Origin: Lacinutrix sp. MedPE-SW
Lineage (GTDB): Bacteria > Bacteroidota > Bacteroidia > Flavobacteriales > Flavobacteriaceae
DNA length: 64,000 nt
NCBI RefSeq assembly: GCF_001874145.1
Contig: NZ_MPCX01000003.1
Span: 186,001-250,000, forward strand
Direction of reading: 5' to 3'
The notes under the pieces were generated by a model. It was not told the DNA's origin, did not search any database, and worked only from the letters and a program-made list of their open reading frames with translations. The position numbers and the translations under genes are program-made. Below, piece by piece: positions 28,991 to 38,800 of the stretch. Position 1 is the stretch's first letter. Each line of letters begins with the position of its first letter.

Positions 28991-29572
28991 ATGAATTTAG
29001 ATTTTAAAGAAATATTTACCGTTTTCATGGTTCTCTTTGCCGTAATTGATATTATTGGTAATATTCCTATTATTATAGACTTAAGAAAAAAAGCAGGGCA
29101 CATACAAAGTGAAAAAGCAGCATTAATAGCTGGTGTTATTTTAATTGCTTTTTTATTTTTAGGAAAAAGTATTTTAAATCTAATTGGTATAGATGTAAGC
29201 TCTTTTGCTGTTGCTGGATCTTTTATTTTATTTTTTATTGCTTTAGAAATGATTTTGGGTATTACTTTATATAAAGAAGATGATACTAACCCAATGACAG
29301 CCTCTGTTTTTCCGCTAGCTTTCCCGCTAATTGCTGGGCCAGGAAGCTTGACAACACTACTATCTTTGAGAGCTGAATTTGCTATCGAAAATATTATTTT
29401 AGCTGTTTTGTTAAATGTTCTTGTTATATATATAGTTTTAAAAACCTCTACCAGAATAGAGCGTTTTATTGGTCAAAATGGTATTAATATAATTAGAAAA
29501 GTTTTTGGCGTTATATTATTAGCGATATCAATTAAGCTATTTGCAGACAATGTTAAGGTTCTTTTTTCTTAA
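28991..29572 (+). CDS. MarC family integral membrane protein
   Basis: A 193-residue inner-membrane protein with six predicted hydrophobic helices. Family landmarks are VIDIIGNIPI near residue 13-22 (the usual DPxGNxP region) and PLAFPLIAGPGSLTTLLSL near 103-121. MarC/UPF0056 proteins have no firmly established function despite the multiple-antibiotic-resistance name. First gene of a likely three-gene run with the 66-residue membrane protein (9-bp gap) and the FAD protein (0-bp gap). Confidence 0.92.
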   Translation: MNLDFKEIFTVFMVLFAVIDIIGNIPIIIDLRKKAGHIQSEKAALIAGVILIAFLFLGKSILNLIGIDVSSFAVAGSFILFFIALEMILGITLYKEDDTNPMTASVFPLAFPLIAGPGSLTTLLSLRAEFAIENIILAVLLNVLVIYIVLKTSTRIERFIGQNGINIIRKVFGVILLAISIKLFADNVKVLFS

Positions 29573-29581
29573 CTTTACAAT

Positions 29582-29782
29582 ATGAAAATTTTTACACTTA
29601 TTTTAAGCATATTAGCAGTTGGTTTAATAATTTATAATTTTACCAAGCTCGATTTTTCTAATCTTTTTGAAGGTGAAAGTACAGTAGCATTAATAACAAT
29701 TTTCGCTTCACTTTGCGCTATTTTACTTTTACAAATTTTAAGAATTTCGAAAAAAATTGAAGAAAAAAATAAAGGAAAATAA
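29582..29782 (+). CDS. Small two-helix membrane protein
   Basis: A 66-residue protein with two hydrophobic segments (about 3-19 and 36-55) and a basic, glutamate-rich tail (KKIEEKNKGK). I recognise the general pattern of small flavobacterial membrane proteins but not a named family. Its TAA stop directly abuts the ATG of the next gene, strong evidence for co-transcription and possibly translational coupling. Confidence 0.75.
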   Translation: MKIFTLILSILAVGLIIYNFTKLDFSNLFEGESTVALITIFASLCAILLLQILRISKKIEEKNKGK

Positions 29783-30394
29783 ATGATAGACACTTTAATA
29801 ATTGGAGGTGGCGCTGCAGGATTATCTTGCGCACTGGTTCTTGGCTCTGGCTTGCAAAAACCTTTTGCAAAAGGTAAACAAGTTGCTATTATTACACACC
29901 AAAAAACATCTCATTTACAAAATGCTTTATTTAATAATGTACTAGGTCTAAAACCTGGTACCTTAGGTAGTGATTTACTTGTTCAAGGCAAACAACAATT
30001 AAACGATTTATATCCTGAAGTTTTACAAATAGAAAACGAAAAGGTTATTAAAATTGTAAAACAGAATAATGATTTTACAATTATTACAAATAAAAGTGAA
30101 TATAAGTGTAAACGTGTTGTTGTTGCTGTTGGTTACACAAGTTTAATGTCTATAGAAGGTTTAGAATCTTACATAAAACCACACCCAAGAGCCGCAATTT
30201 CTAAAGATCGTATTTGGTTAGAAAATACAGATCATTTAATAGAAAAAAATCTTTATGTTGCAGGAACTTTAGCTGGATGGCGTAGTCAATTTGCTATTGC
30301 TTCTGGAAGTGGCGCTCATGTTGCGACCGATATTTTAACACTATGGAATAATGGTAAACATACTAAGGTGCACGACAAAACAGTAATCGCTTAA
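29783..30394 (+). CDS. Short FAD-dependent oxidoreductase (thioredoxin-reductase-like fold, no NAD domain)
   Basis: A 203-residue flavoprotein. The N-terminal dinucleotide motif IIGGGAAGLSCALVLG (residues 6-21) and the C-terminal FAD motif LYVAGTLAGWRSQFAIASGSG (about 158-178, with the Gly-Thr-Leu replacing the usual GD) are both present. What is missing compared with thioredoxin reductase (about 320 residues) is the inserted NADPH-binding domain and the redox CxxC. Both halves of the FAD domain are joined by a short linker (about 85-130), so this looks like a compact family rather than a broken gene. The electron donor is unknown. Its stop abuts that of the convergent S41 gene. Confidence 0.8.
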   Translation: MIDTLIIGGGAAGLSCALVLGSGLQKPFAKGKQVAIITHQKTSHLQNALFNNVLGLKPGTLGSDLLVQGKQQLNDLYPEVLQIENEKVIKIVKQNNDFTIITNKSEYKCKRVVVAVGYTSLMSIEGLESYIKPHPRAAISKDRIWLENTDHLIEKNLYVAGTLAGWRSQFAIASGSGAHVATDILTLWNNGKHTKVHDKTVIA

Positions 30395-31984
30395 TTATTT
30401 GGTTTTTGCAGATTGCTTAACAACTTCTGCAACCATAGAATCTTTTTGGTTTACAACTTCTTCGTAGGCGCCAAACCCAAATAATTGCTCTGCTATAGAT
30501 GCTTTTATATACTGTTTCACCTCTTCTCTGTAAGCGACAAATACAATTGTAGTTCTTCGTTTTTGATTAAGAAATTCTTGAAACTCATTTATAGTTTCTT
30601 CAGTTATTTGAAAATTATTAATAAAATCTTCTCTATTAGTATTTTTAAAAAGCGATCTGTCTTTTTCTAAAAACTCGAAGGCAAAAGCTCTAATGTAACC
30701 TCGACGTAATAAAAATGAAATTGTTTCATTTTGCATACTTTCATCTAACGGTACAAAAACATCTGGTATTATACCGCCTCCACCATAAACTGTTTTTCCT
30801 TTAGGTGTTGTAAATTTTAAGGAATCTGCAATTTCAATTTTATTAAAATCTAAAAGCTCTCCACTGTCTAATCTTTGATAATAATCATCAAAATAATCTT
30901 GCTGATTTCCTTTTTGGTAAGAGCGTTGTATTGAACGACCTGTTGGCGTATAATATCTTGAAACGGTTAATCTAACCGCGCTACCATCGCCTAATTGCAT
31001 TTCTCTTTGCACTAGGCCTTTACCATACGAACGACGACCTACAATGGTTCCTTTATCGTTGTCTTGTAATGCTCCTGCTACAATTTCGCTTGCAGATGCA
31101 GAGTTTTCATCTATAAGAACATAAACATGTCCTTTTTCAAAAGAACCTCGACCTGTGGCAAAACTTTTTTCTATATCTCCACGTTTATTTTTTGTAAATA
31201 AAATAAGCTTATCATCTTCTAAAAATTCGTCTATAATCTTTTCTGCTACACCAAGAAAACCACCTGGATTATCTCTTAAATCAAGCGCTAATTCTTTTGC
31301 ACCTTGATTCTCTAATTTTGTTAATTGTTTTTTAAATTCTTTATATGTAGATTCTGCAAACCTGTTAATTTTTATATACCCTAATTTATCTGTTAGCATA
31401 TAACCAGCATCAACACTCTTAATTGGAATATGATCTCTAACTACAGTAAACTCTAAAGGTTCTTCTTCTCCTTTTCTAATTACACCTAACACTACTTTTG
31501 TATCTATTGGACCTTTTAATTTTTTTACCAAATCACCGTTGGTTAAATCACGTCCAAACAAGGAGTCTCCATTAGCAGTAATTATACGATCGCCACCTTT
31601 TAATCCTGCTCGTGCACTTGGCCCATTTTCTATAGTACGAATTACTGTAATTGTATCTTTATATGTATTAAAGTTAATACCTATACCCACAAAATCGCCT
31701 TTCATATTCTCTGTAACGCGTTGCAAATCTTCTTTTGGTATATATACTGAATGCGGATCAAGATTTTCCATTATACCGTTTACAGTAACATCTACAATGC
31801 TATCTGTATTTACGTCTTCTACATATTCGTGTTCAATATAATCTATTAACCTATTTAGCTTATCTTTTTTACTGTTAGAAGTAAATAAACGATCTGATGT
31901 ATCATTGAAATTTAAATTGCCACCAATAAAAATACCAGCAGCTATAGCTACACCAAAAAGTAAAGGCCAGTATTTTTTATTCAT
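30395..31984 (-). CDS. ctpA: S41 family C-terminal processing peptidase
   Basis: Periplasmic serine protease of the Prc/CtpA type, 529 residues. A single N-terminal membrane anchor or signal (WPLLFGVAIAAGIFIGG), a PDZ domain (about 85-170, GIGINFNTYKD, GPSARAGLKGGDRII), and the S41 catalytic region with the Ser in ENSASASEIVAGAL near 292 and the general-base Lys in GKGLVQ near 319. The C-terminus has an extra helical region of about 100 residues. It lies 3 bp after the dCMP deaminase gene and is probably in the same operon. Confidence 0.93.
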   Translation of the reverse strand: MNKKYWPLLFGVAIAAGIFIGGNLNFNDTSDRLFTSNSKKDKLNRLIDYIEHEYVEDVNTDSIVDVTVNGIMENLDPHSVYIPKEDLQRVTENMKGDFVGIGINFNTYKDTITVIRTIENGPSARAGLKGGDRIITANGDSLFGRDLTNGDLVKKLKGPIDTKVVLGVIRKGEEEPLEFTVVRDHIPIKSVDAGYMLTDKLGYIKINRFAESTYKEFKKQLTKLENQGAKELALDLRDNPGGFLGVAEKIIDEFLEDDKLILFTKNKRGDIEKSFATGRGSFEKGHVYVLIDENSASASEIVAGALQDNDKGTIVGRRSYGKGLVQREMQLGDGSAVRLTVSRYYTPTGRSIQRSYQKGNQQDYFDDYYQRLDSGELLDFNKIEIADSLKFTTPKGKTVYGGGGIIPDVFVPLDESMQNETISFLLRRGYIRAFAFEFLEKDRSLFKNTNREDFINNFQITEETINEFQEFLNQKRRTTIVFVAYREEVKQYIKASIAEQLFGFGAYEEVVNQKDSMVAEVVKQSAKTK

Positions 31985-31987
31985 TTG

Positions 31988-32419
31988 TTATGCTTTTAAA
32001 TCTTCTATTTTTTCTATTTCTATTCCTGCTTTTTCTAAAAAGCGCAAACCAGAGTCGTCTTTATATCCTTCTTTATATACAACACGAATTATACCAGCTT
32101 GATGTATTAGTTTACTACATTCTTTACAAGGTGATAAAGTAATATATAGAGTTGCTCCATTACACGACTGAGTTGAAGATGCTACTTTTAAAATTGCATT
32201 CGCTTCGGCATGTAAAACGTACCATTTAGTATAACCTTCTTCGTCTTCACAAGGATTTTCGAAACCAGTAGGCGTTCCATTAAAACCATCACTAATTATC
32301 ATGCGGTCCTTTACAATTAAAGCTCCAACTTGTTTTCGTTTACAGTGAGATAGCTTTCCCCATTCTTGTGCAATTCGTAAATACGCTTTATCGTATTTGT
32401 GCTGTTTATTTTTTGGCAT
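31988..32419 (-). CDS. Deoxycytidylate (dCMP) deaminase
   Basis: Zinc enzyme converting dCMP to dUMP for thymidylate synthesis. The zinc-site motifs HAEANAI (about 69) and PCKECSKLI (about 97) are intact, and the N-terminal part (AYLRIAQEWGKLSHCKRKQVGALIV) with FNGTPTGFENPCED is typical of dCMP/ComEB-type deaminases. 143 residues. It heads the two-gene unit with the S41 protease. Confidence 0.93.
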   Translation of the reverse strand: MPKNKQHKYDKAYLRIAQEWGKLSHCKRKQVGALIVKDRMIISDGFNGTPTGFENPCEDEEGYTKWYVLHAEANAILKVASSTQSCNGATLYITLSPCKECSKLIHQAGIIRVVYKEGYKDDSGLRFLEKAGIEIEKIEDLKA

Positions 32420-32558
32420 ATTATAAAACTGAGTAGTATTATAATGTTATTATGCTTAAAAAAGCAAAAGCTACTACTCTACTAACAACGAAGATAACGT
32501 GTTAGTATTTTAATTACAATTTAACCAAGGAGATTTATGAAAATTTTATAGAAGCTAC

Positions 32559-33149
32559 TTATTTTATTAACGGACTATTTAATAACATTGGGATTACAAG
32601 TCCTACAACAATAGCTGAAACCACCATAATCCAATCGCGTTTAGAAAACCTAAATACCGTTTGTGTTAAGTAACCTAAAAATAGGACAATAAAAACTATA
32701 ATAACCTGAGCTAACTCTATACCTAAAGCAAACTCTAAGAGTGTTATTATTTTGTTATCATCGTTACCTACCAACAACTTAAATTCTCTAGCAAAACCCA
32801 ACCCATGGACTAAGCCAAAAAACAATGTAGAGATAAATAAAATACCTATTTTTTCTTTTTGAGCGCCTTTTCCAGAAGTAAACACATTAAAAAGTGCGAC
32901 AATTAATATTGTGACTGGTATTAAAAATTCAATAATATTTCCAGAAATTTTTACAGCTCCATAAGTAGCTAATATAAGTGACAAAGTATGCCCAACAGTA
33001 AAAACGGTTACAAGTAAAAACACTCGTTTCCAGTCCTTAAACATATAAGGAACAGTTAAAACAATAAGAAATAAAACGTGATCATAAGCATTAATATCAA
33101 GTACGTGATTAATACCATATTGTACATTAAACCAAAGTTCTTCAAGCAT
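32559..33149 (-). CDS. HupE/UreJ-like membrane protein
   Basis: A 196-residue integral membrane protein with about six helices. The histidine- and acid-bearing positions DHVLFLIVLT, FTVGHTLSL and LVHGLGFARE are those of the HupE/UreJ_2 family. Known members are linked to nickel or cobalt uptake for hydrogenase and urease, but many Bacteroidota homologues stand alone as here, so metal transport is only an inference. It sits just downstream of tRNA-Leu on the same strand with a hairpin between. Confidence 0.85.
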   Translation of the reverse strand: MLEELWFNVQYGINHVLDINAYDHVLFLIVLTVPYMFKDWKRVFLLVTVFTVGHTLSLILATYGAVKISGNIIEFLIPVTILIVALFNVFTSGKGAQKEKIGILFISTLFFGLVHGLGFAREFKLLVGNDDNKIITLLEFALGIELAQVIIVFIVLFLGYLTQTVFRFSKRDWIMVVSAIVVGLVIPMLLNSPLIK

Positions 33150-33191
33150 TATAAGTTATATTTTGGGTGTTGTAAATATATAAAAATAAAG

Positions 33192-33219
33192 AAAGGCATC
33201 AATAAAAAATGATGCCTTT
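33192..33219 (-). terminator. Terminator after tRNA-Leu
   Basis: Stem AAAGGCATC / GATGCCTTT with a 10-nt loop; read on the minus strand it directly follows the tRNA 3' end and leads into T-rich sequence. Confidence 0.7.
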
Positions 33220-33220
33220 G

Positions 33221-33302
33221 TACTCAAAGTGGGAATCGAACCCACACTCCCGAAGAAATTGGATTTTGAATCCAACGCGTCTACCAATTCCGCCATTTGA
33301 GC
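33221..33302 (-). tRNA. tRNA-Leu (anticodon CAA)
   Basis: Read on the minus strand, an 82-nt cloverleaf: acceptor GCTCAAA pairs with TTTGAGT (one G-U), the D-arm contains GGCGGAATTGGTAGACGCG as in leucine tRNAs, the anticodon stem TTGGA/TCCAA encloses TTCAAAA giving anticodon CAA (UUG codon), there is a long variable arm typical of class II tRNAs, and a T-arm with GGTTCGATTCC. The 3' CCA is not encoded. Confidence 0.95.
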
Positions 33303-33387
33303 CTTTTATTGGTACAAAAATATATCTTTTTTCGACAAACACCTTAAAAATAGTGGCGATTATACTGTATAGATGAAAAAATAGTCA

Positions 33388-33395
33388 TAAATTTG
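33388..33395 (+). promoter_or_regulatory. -7 box for prs
   Basis: TAAATTTG matches TANNTTTG, 52 bp before the prs ATG; no TTG at the ideal -33 spacing. Confidence 0.45.
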
Positions 33396-33447
33396 CACCT
33401 CATTAAAAATAACGTAGTGTTATTCACTACTTTAAAACATTTTTACG

Positions 33448-34389
33448 ATGCCAAATACTAAGCCAGACGCAAAAATTTTTTCAATAACGCAAAGTAAAAC
33501 TTTAGCCGAAAAAATCGCAGCGGCATATGGTGCTAAATTAGGTAATGTAATTACATCTACTTATAGTGATGGTGAATTTCAACCATCTTACGAAGAGTCT
33601 ATACGTGGTACAAGAATTTTTATTATTGGGTCAACAAACCCAAGCTCTGAAAATTTAATGGAAATGTTATTAATGATAGATGCTGCCAAAAGAGCTTCTG
33701 CGAGACACATTACAGCAGTTTTACCTTATTTTGGTTGGGCAAGACAAGATAGAAAAGACAAACCTAGAGTTCCTATTGCAGCAAAATTAGTTGCAAAAAT
33801 GCTTGAAACAGCTGGAGCAACTAGAATTATAACTATGGATTTACATGCAGATCAAATCCAAGGGTTCTTTGAAAAACCAGTAGATCATTTATTTGCTTCT
33901 ACTGTATTTTTACCTTACTTAAAAGAGTTGAATTTAGAGAATTTAACTATTGCCTCTCCAGATATGGGTGGTAGTAAAAGAGCGTATGCTTACTCTAAAG
34001 CAATGGAAAGTGATGTTGTTATATGTTATAAGCAACGTGCTAAAGCCAACGTGATTTCTCACATGGAATTAATTGGCGATGTTACTGGTAAAAATGTAGT
34101 ATTAGTAGACGATATGGTCGATACTGCAGGAACTTTAACTAAAGCTGCAGATTTAATGATGGAACGTGGTGCACTTAGTGTTAGAGCAATTTGCACACAT
34201 CCAATATTGTCTGGCAATGCTTATGAGAGGTTAGAAAACTCTAAATTAGAAGAATTAATTGTTACAGATTCTATTCCTTTAAAGAGAGAAAGCAAAAAAA
34301 TTAGAGTGCTTAGTTGCGCAAATTTATTTGCAGAGGTAATGCATAATGTACATTACAACAAATCTATAAGTTCTAAATTTTTAATGTAG
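33448..34389 (+). CDS. prs: Ribose-phosphate pyrophosphokinase
   Basis: Makes PRPP from ribose-5-phosphate and ATP, feeding purine, pyrimidine, histidine, tryptophan and NAD synthesis. Class I enzyme of 313 residues. The cation/ATP-binding DLHADQIQGFF is near 131, the flag-region motif RQDRKDKPR near 97, and the PRPP loop VLVDDMVDTAGT near 219-230. Followed 49 bp later by the L25 gene, the usual neighbour, suggesting an operon. Confidence 0.98.
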   Translation: MPNTKPDAKIFSITQSKTLAEKIAAAYGAKLGNVITSTYSDGEFQPSYEESIRGTRIFIIGSTNPSSENLMEMLLMIDAAKRASARHITAVLPYFGWARQDRKDKPRVPIAAKLVAKMLETAGATRIITMDLHADQIQGFFEKPVDHLFASTVFLPYLKELNLENLTIASPDMGGSKRAYAYSKAMESDVVICYKQRAKANVISHMELIGDVTGKNVVLVDDMVDTAGTLTKAADLMMERGALSVRAICTHPILSGNAYERLENSKLEELIVTDSIPLKRESKKIRVLSCANLFAEVMHNVHYNKSISSKFLM

Positions 34390-34438
34390 TTATTTACATT
34401 ACCAAAAAAGTATATTAATAATTAAATATAAATAAAAA

Positions 34439-35071
34439 ATGAAATCAATTACAATCAACGGATCTCAAAGAGAAAGCGTGGGCAAGAAGTCAACAAAAGC
34501 CTTACGTAATGCTGGTCAGGTTCCTTGCGTATTATACGGAGGAGACAAGGCAGTGCATTTCTCGGCAGCTGAATTAGCATTCTCTAAATTGGTGTATACA
34601 CCTAATGCGCATACAGTTGTAATCGAATTAGAAGGTGGTGACACTTACAATGCAATCTTACAAGATATTCAATTTCATCCTGTAACAGATAGAATTTTAC
34701 ACGTAGATTTCTACCAAGTATTCGAGGATAAAGAAATTACTATGGATATTCCTGTAAGATATATTGGTAACCCAAGAGGTGTAAGAAATGGTGGTGTTTT
34801 ACGTAAAAACAAACGTAGCCTTAGAGTTAAAGCTTTACCAGGAAACTTACCAGATTACATAGATGCTGATATTGAAAACCTTAAAATTGGAAACAAACTT
34901 TACATCACTAAATTAGAGTCTGAAGATTACACATTCATGCACCCAGATAACACTGTTGTATGTTTAGTAAGACGTTCTAGAGCTGCTGTAGTAGAAGATG
35001 ATGAAGATGATGAAGATGCAGATGATGTACCAGCAACAGAAACTGACGATGTAGCTGCTGTAAAAGAATAA
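34439..35071 (+). CDS. rplY: 50S ribosomal protein L25/general stress protein Ctc
   Basis: Binds 5S rRNA in the large ribosomal subunit. N-terminal L25 domain (about 1-90, [28 protein letters not shown]) followed by the beta-rich TL5/Ctc C-terminal domain (about 95-180, [15 protein letters not shown]) and a very acidic tail ([12 protein letters not shown]). At 210 residues it is the long Ctc type. The tail composition is common in the phylum. Confidence 0.96.
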   Translation: MKSITINGSQRESVGKKSTKALRNAGQVPCVLYGGDKAVHFSAAELAFSKLVYTPNAHTVVIELEGGDTYNAILQDIQFHPVTDRILHVDFYQVFEDKEITMDIPVRYIGNPRGVRNGGVLRKNKRSLRVKALPGNLPDYIDADIENLKIGNKLYITKLESEDYTFMHPDNTVVCLVRRSRAAVVEDDEDDEDADDVPATETDDVAAVKE

Positions 35072-35091
35072 ACAACTTATTCTGAACAAAT

Positions 35092-35130
35092 AAAAAAAGC
35101 ATTCTGAAATATTCAGGATGCTTTTTTATT
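35092..35130 (+). terminator. Terminator after rplY
   Basis: Stem AAAAAAGCATTCTGA / TCAGGATGCTTTTTT (one G-U) with an AATAT-type loop and a T-run. Confidence 0.85.
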
Positions 35131-35154
35131 TTTACAAAAAAAAGTAACTTCAAT

Positions 35155-35790
35155 ATGTTTGATTGGTTCTACAAAATATTTAAAACTAAAAACAATTCAA
35201 ATACAATTGAAAAAGCAAATTCTATGAAAAAATTCTTAATTGTTGGTTTAGGAAATATTGGTGATAAATACGAAAACACACGTCATAATATTGGCTTTAA
35301 AATTCTAGATTACTTTGCAAAAGAAGAATCTTTAACTTTTGAAACACAAAAACTTGGAGACATAACAACCTATAAATTAAAAGGAAGAACTTTTATTTTT
35401 CTTAAACCAAACACCTATATGAATTTAAGCGGAAAAGCTATTTTATATTGGTTAACAAAAGAAAAAATACCATTAGAAAATTTACTAGTTATAACAGATG
35501 ATTTAAACCTTCCTTTTGGAAGCATAAGAGTAAAAACCAAAGGAAGCGATGGAGGTCATAATGGCTTAAAGGACACTCAAGATAAGTTAAATACTAACAA
35601 ATACAATCGCTATAGATTTGGTATAAGTGATGCTTTTAGCAAAGGACGACAAGTTGATTATGTATTAGGAGAATGGACCGAAGAAGAAAACAGCAAACTT
35701 GAAGAGCGCCTAAAAAAATCTATAGAGCTAATTAAATCTTTTGGCTTAGCTGGAATAAATAATACCATGAATACTTTTAATGGAAAATAA
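35155..35790 (+). CDS. pth: Peptidyl-tRNA hydrolase
   Basis: Recycles peptidyl-tRNA released during translation. The catalytic His and substrate-binding residues are in ENTRHNIGF (about 42-50), with LKPNTYMNLSGKA and DDLNLPFG and SDGGHNGLKD further on. The first ATG gives a 23-residue basic and aromatic N-terminal extension before the usual Pth start (MKKFLIVGLGN, ATG at 35224). I list the longer form because similar amphipathic extensions seem to occur in flavobacterial Pth, but the shorter start is possible. The normal bacterial length is about 190. Confidence 0.93.
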   Translation: MFDWFYKIFKTKNNSNTIEKANSMKKFLIVGLGNIGDKYENTRHNIGFKILDYFAKEESLTFETQKLGDITTYKLKGRTFIFLKPNTYMNLSGKAILYWLTKEKIPLENLLVITDDLNLPFGSIRVKTKGSDGGHNGLKDTQDKLNTNKYNRYRFGISDAFSKGRQVDYVLGEWTEEENSKLEERLKKSIELIKSFGLAGINNTMNTFNGK

Positions 35791-35822
35791 AAAAAGGGAG
35801 CCAATTAGCTCCCTTTTTTTTT
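35790..35822. terminator. Terminator between pth and the convergent protease gene
   Basis: Stem AAAAAGGGAGC / GCTCCCTTTTT with a CAATTA loop and a long T-run. Confidence 0.85.
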
Positions 35823-35839
35823 ATAAAAAATACGGTAAC

Positions 35840-38800
35840 CTACTTTATAATCACCTTTTTTGTTTGAGATTTAATACCATCAGATATTTGTAAAACATAC
35901 ATACCAGACTCTACATTTTCTAAATTTATAGTCTCTTCAAAATTATTTGTACTTCTGTATAAATTATTAAAAACACGTCTTCCTCTTATATCATAAACAG
36001 AAATTGAAATATCATTTTGAGATAAATTATTAAATTTCACATTAAAAGATCCATTGTTAGGGTTTGGATATACAGAAAAACCAGAGATACCTGAATCAAA
36101 ATCATTAACAGATAGACTTCCTTGAACACAAAGGTCTAAATCAAAACTATTCCAGTTTCCTCCATCAAAGTTTGCATCATCAACAACTGTTAAAATCCAA
36201 TCTCCTCCAGACAACTCTCCATAAATAGTTGATAAATCACCTTCTGGCACAAAAGATCCTGTAAAAGGTGCTGCTCCTGCTGTTATAGGACCTGTAGCCT
36301 CTTGATCAAATACAGTTGCTGTATAATTATCTCCACTTCCACCATTATCACTTGTTAACTCAACAACAGTTCCATTTGGACTAGTTAAAGTTATATCTAA
36401 ATCTGCAACCCAAGTGTGATCTATATCTATAGTTACATTTACATCTGTTATAGGAAAATTTGCTACAACATTTATTGTAGATGTATAACTATTTCCTGCG
36501 CCACTTTCAGAAATTGTTTGTGGCAAATCTGTAGCACTAAAAGTCGCACAAGTTAAATTTGCAGTTGTAAAATTAAATACGGTTGATGGTGCTGCTGTAG
36601 CGCATTGGTTAGATGCTGTCACTCTCCAATAATATTGTGTATTAGCTGCTAATGCAGTGGTTGTGTAGGAGTTGGTCTGTATTGTTGCAGATTCAACAAT
36701 AGATGCAAAACCAGAATCTGATGCTATTTCTACAAAATAATTTTCTGCATTTACATCAACGTCCCAAATTAAATCACCGTCTACAGGAACATCTACAGCT
36801 CCATTTGCTGGTGACACTAAAGTTGTTGGATTTAAAACACTGCTATACACATTAAATACACCATCTACAGTTTTGGTAATTGTACCTGAAGTACCTTCTA
36901 ACACCATATTATATGGTCCTGCAGCCAAACTTCCAATTCCTGAAATTGTAACAGTTCCCATTGTTCCATCTGCAGTGGCAGACATTGGGTTAACAGTTGC
37001 AGTTGTACCTGCAGGTAGTCCTGATACTGTAAAGTTAGTAGTACCACTAAAACCTAAAAATGTATTGTAAGTAAAATTAAATACTGCATCATTAGGTGCA
37101 CAAACATTAACAACAGGATTATCAAGTGTAATTACAAATTCAGATTCTTGAATTGAAAAATTGGTTGAATTAACTGCATAAAAAATATTATTATTTCCTT
37201 CAACAATAACTCGTGCCATATTTGTATCACCTCCTGTAACAGGAACTACAACATCGTGTGAACCATCATTTGGTACATTTGACGCAATAACAAAAGGAAA
37301 TGTTAAACCTCCATCTACAGATAGTAAAATATTTACTGTTGGTGTATTAACTATACCCGTATTAGTTCCGGCAACATCCCATGTAACCGTTTGGCTAGAC
37401 CCAGCATCCCAAGTTTCATTTGTTGTTTGTGAAGTAACTGTAAATGGTCCTGAAACAGCATCAACCGTTACTAACATTTCATCAAAACTAGTTTGCGGTG
37501 ATTGCCCAACACCACCAACTTCAGAGCGGTCTCTAACAGTAAGAGCAAAATTTAAATTTCTTCCCACTGTAGATACAGTTTCCCAAGAAGAATTATCTAC
37601 AGTTTCTACTGGATTAGACTCTGTTAATTCTCCATTTAAAACTCTACTTAATATTGGCATGTATCTGTTTGGTGATGTACTAGGCGGTCTTGATCTCCAA
37701 ACACCACCCGTTACTTTAGTTGGCCCAAATGTAGTATTGGTAGTTACACCGTTATCTATTTGCTCCCAAGTATATGTTAGTGTATCTCCAGCATCAGCAT
37801 CTGTGGCAGCTCCCTTTAAAACAAACGCTGTACCTTTTGGTATTACGTAATCTAATCCAGCATCTGCTACTGGTGCGTTATTAGTAATTGGAGTTGTTAC
37901 AGCACAATTATTAGGAGCCGTAGTTACATTATTTAAAATTTGATCTATACTATAATAATGAAAATAAGGGTCACTATGATCTTGAACATCGTTTCCGCCA
38001 GTAATTCCTGCATAACCCATAATTGTAGTTCCACTTCCAGGTTCTGCGTTAACACCAGTTCCTTCAGAATTAAAAGACCAAGTATGGTTTGCTCCCATTT
38101 GGTGTCCAATTTCATGAGGCACATAATCTATATCGAAAAAATCTGCCATGTATGGGCCGCCATCATTATCTGTAAATTGATGTGCAGAAAATGCACTTCC
38201 TTTTCCGTTAGAACAAACACAACCTATACATCCAGCATTACCATTGTTTCCCGCAAATGCTAGTAAATGACCAATATCATAATCTGGCTCACCAACAGTC
38301 GCTGTTAAATTAGCTTGTAAGTCACCGTTTAAATCTGTGCCGTATGGGTCTGTACCAGAATATACTAAATCGATAGCGGGATCATCAGCCGTATCAACTA
38401 ATTGAAAAGTAATGGCCATATCAACTTCAAAAACTTCATTAGTTCTATTTAAAGTTGAAACCATTTGGGCAAGCGCATCTTGTTGTGCGTTACCATTTGC
38501 CGCATTTCCATCATCCCAATAATTAGTATATTCTGAAGTTACAGACATTGCCATTCTAAACGTTCGAAGTAATTGGTCATTTGCATCTCGAGATACTGTA
38601 CTACTAACAACACGTTTAGATATATCAACATCTTCAGTTAAACACTCAAATGTTTCTGAAGCATTAAGTTGGGCCGTTCTATTATATAGTAAATATTGCC
38701 CATTTGAAAATTTTGTTACTGGTTGAATATATATAGTTTCTTTTCCTGGTTCTGAAATCATAGCTTTTAAGCCTAAAGGCGTAACACTAAATCTCACTCT

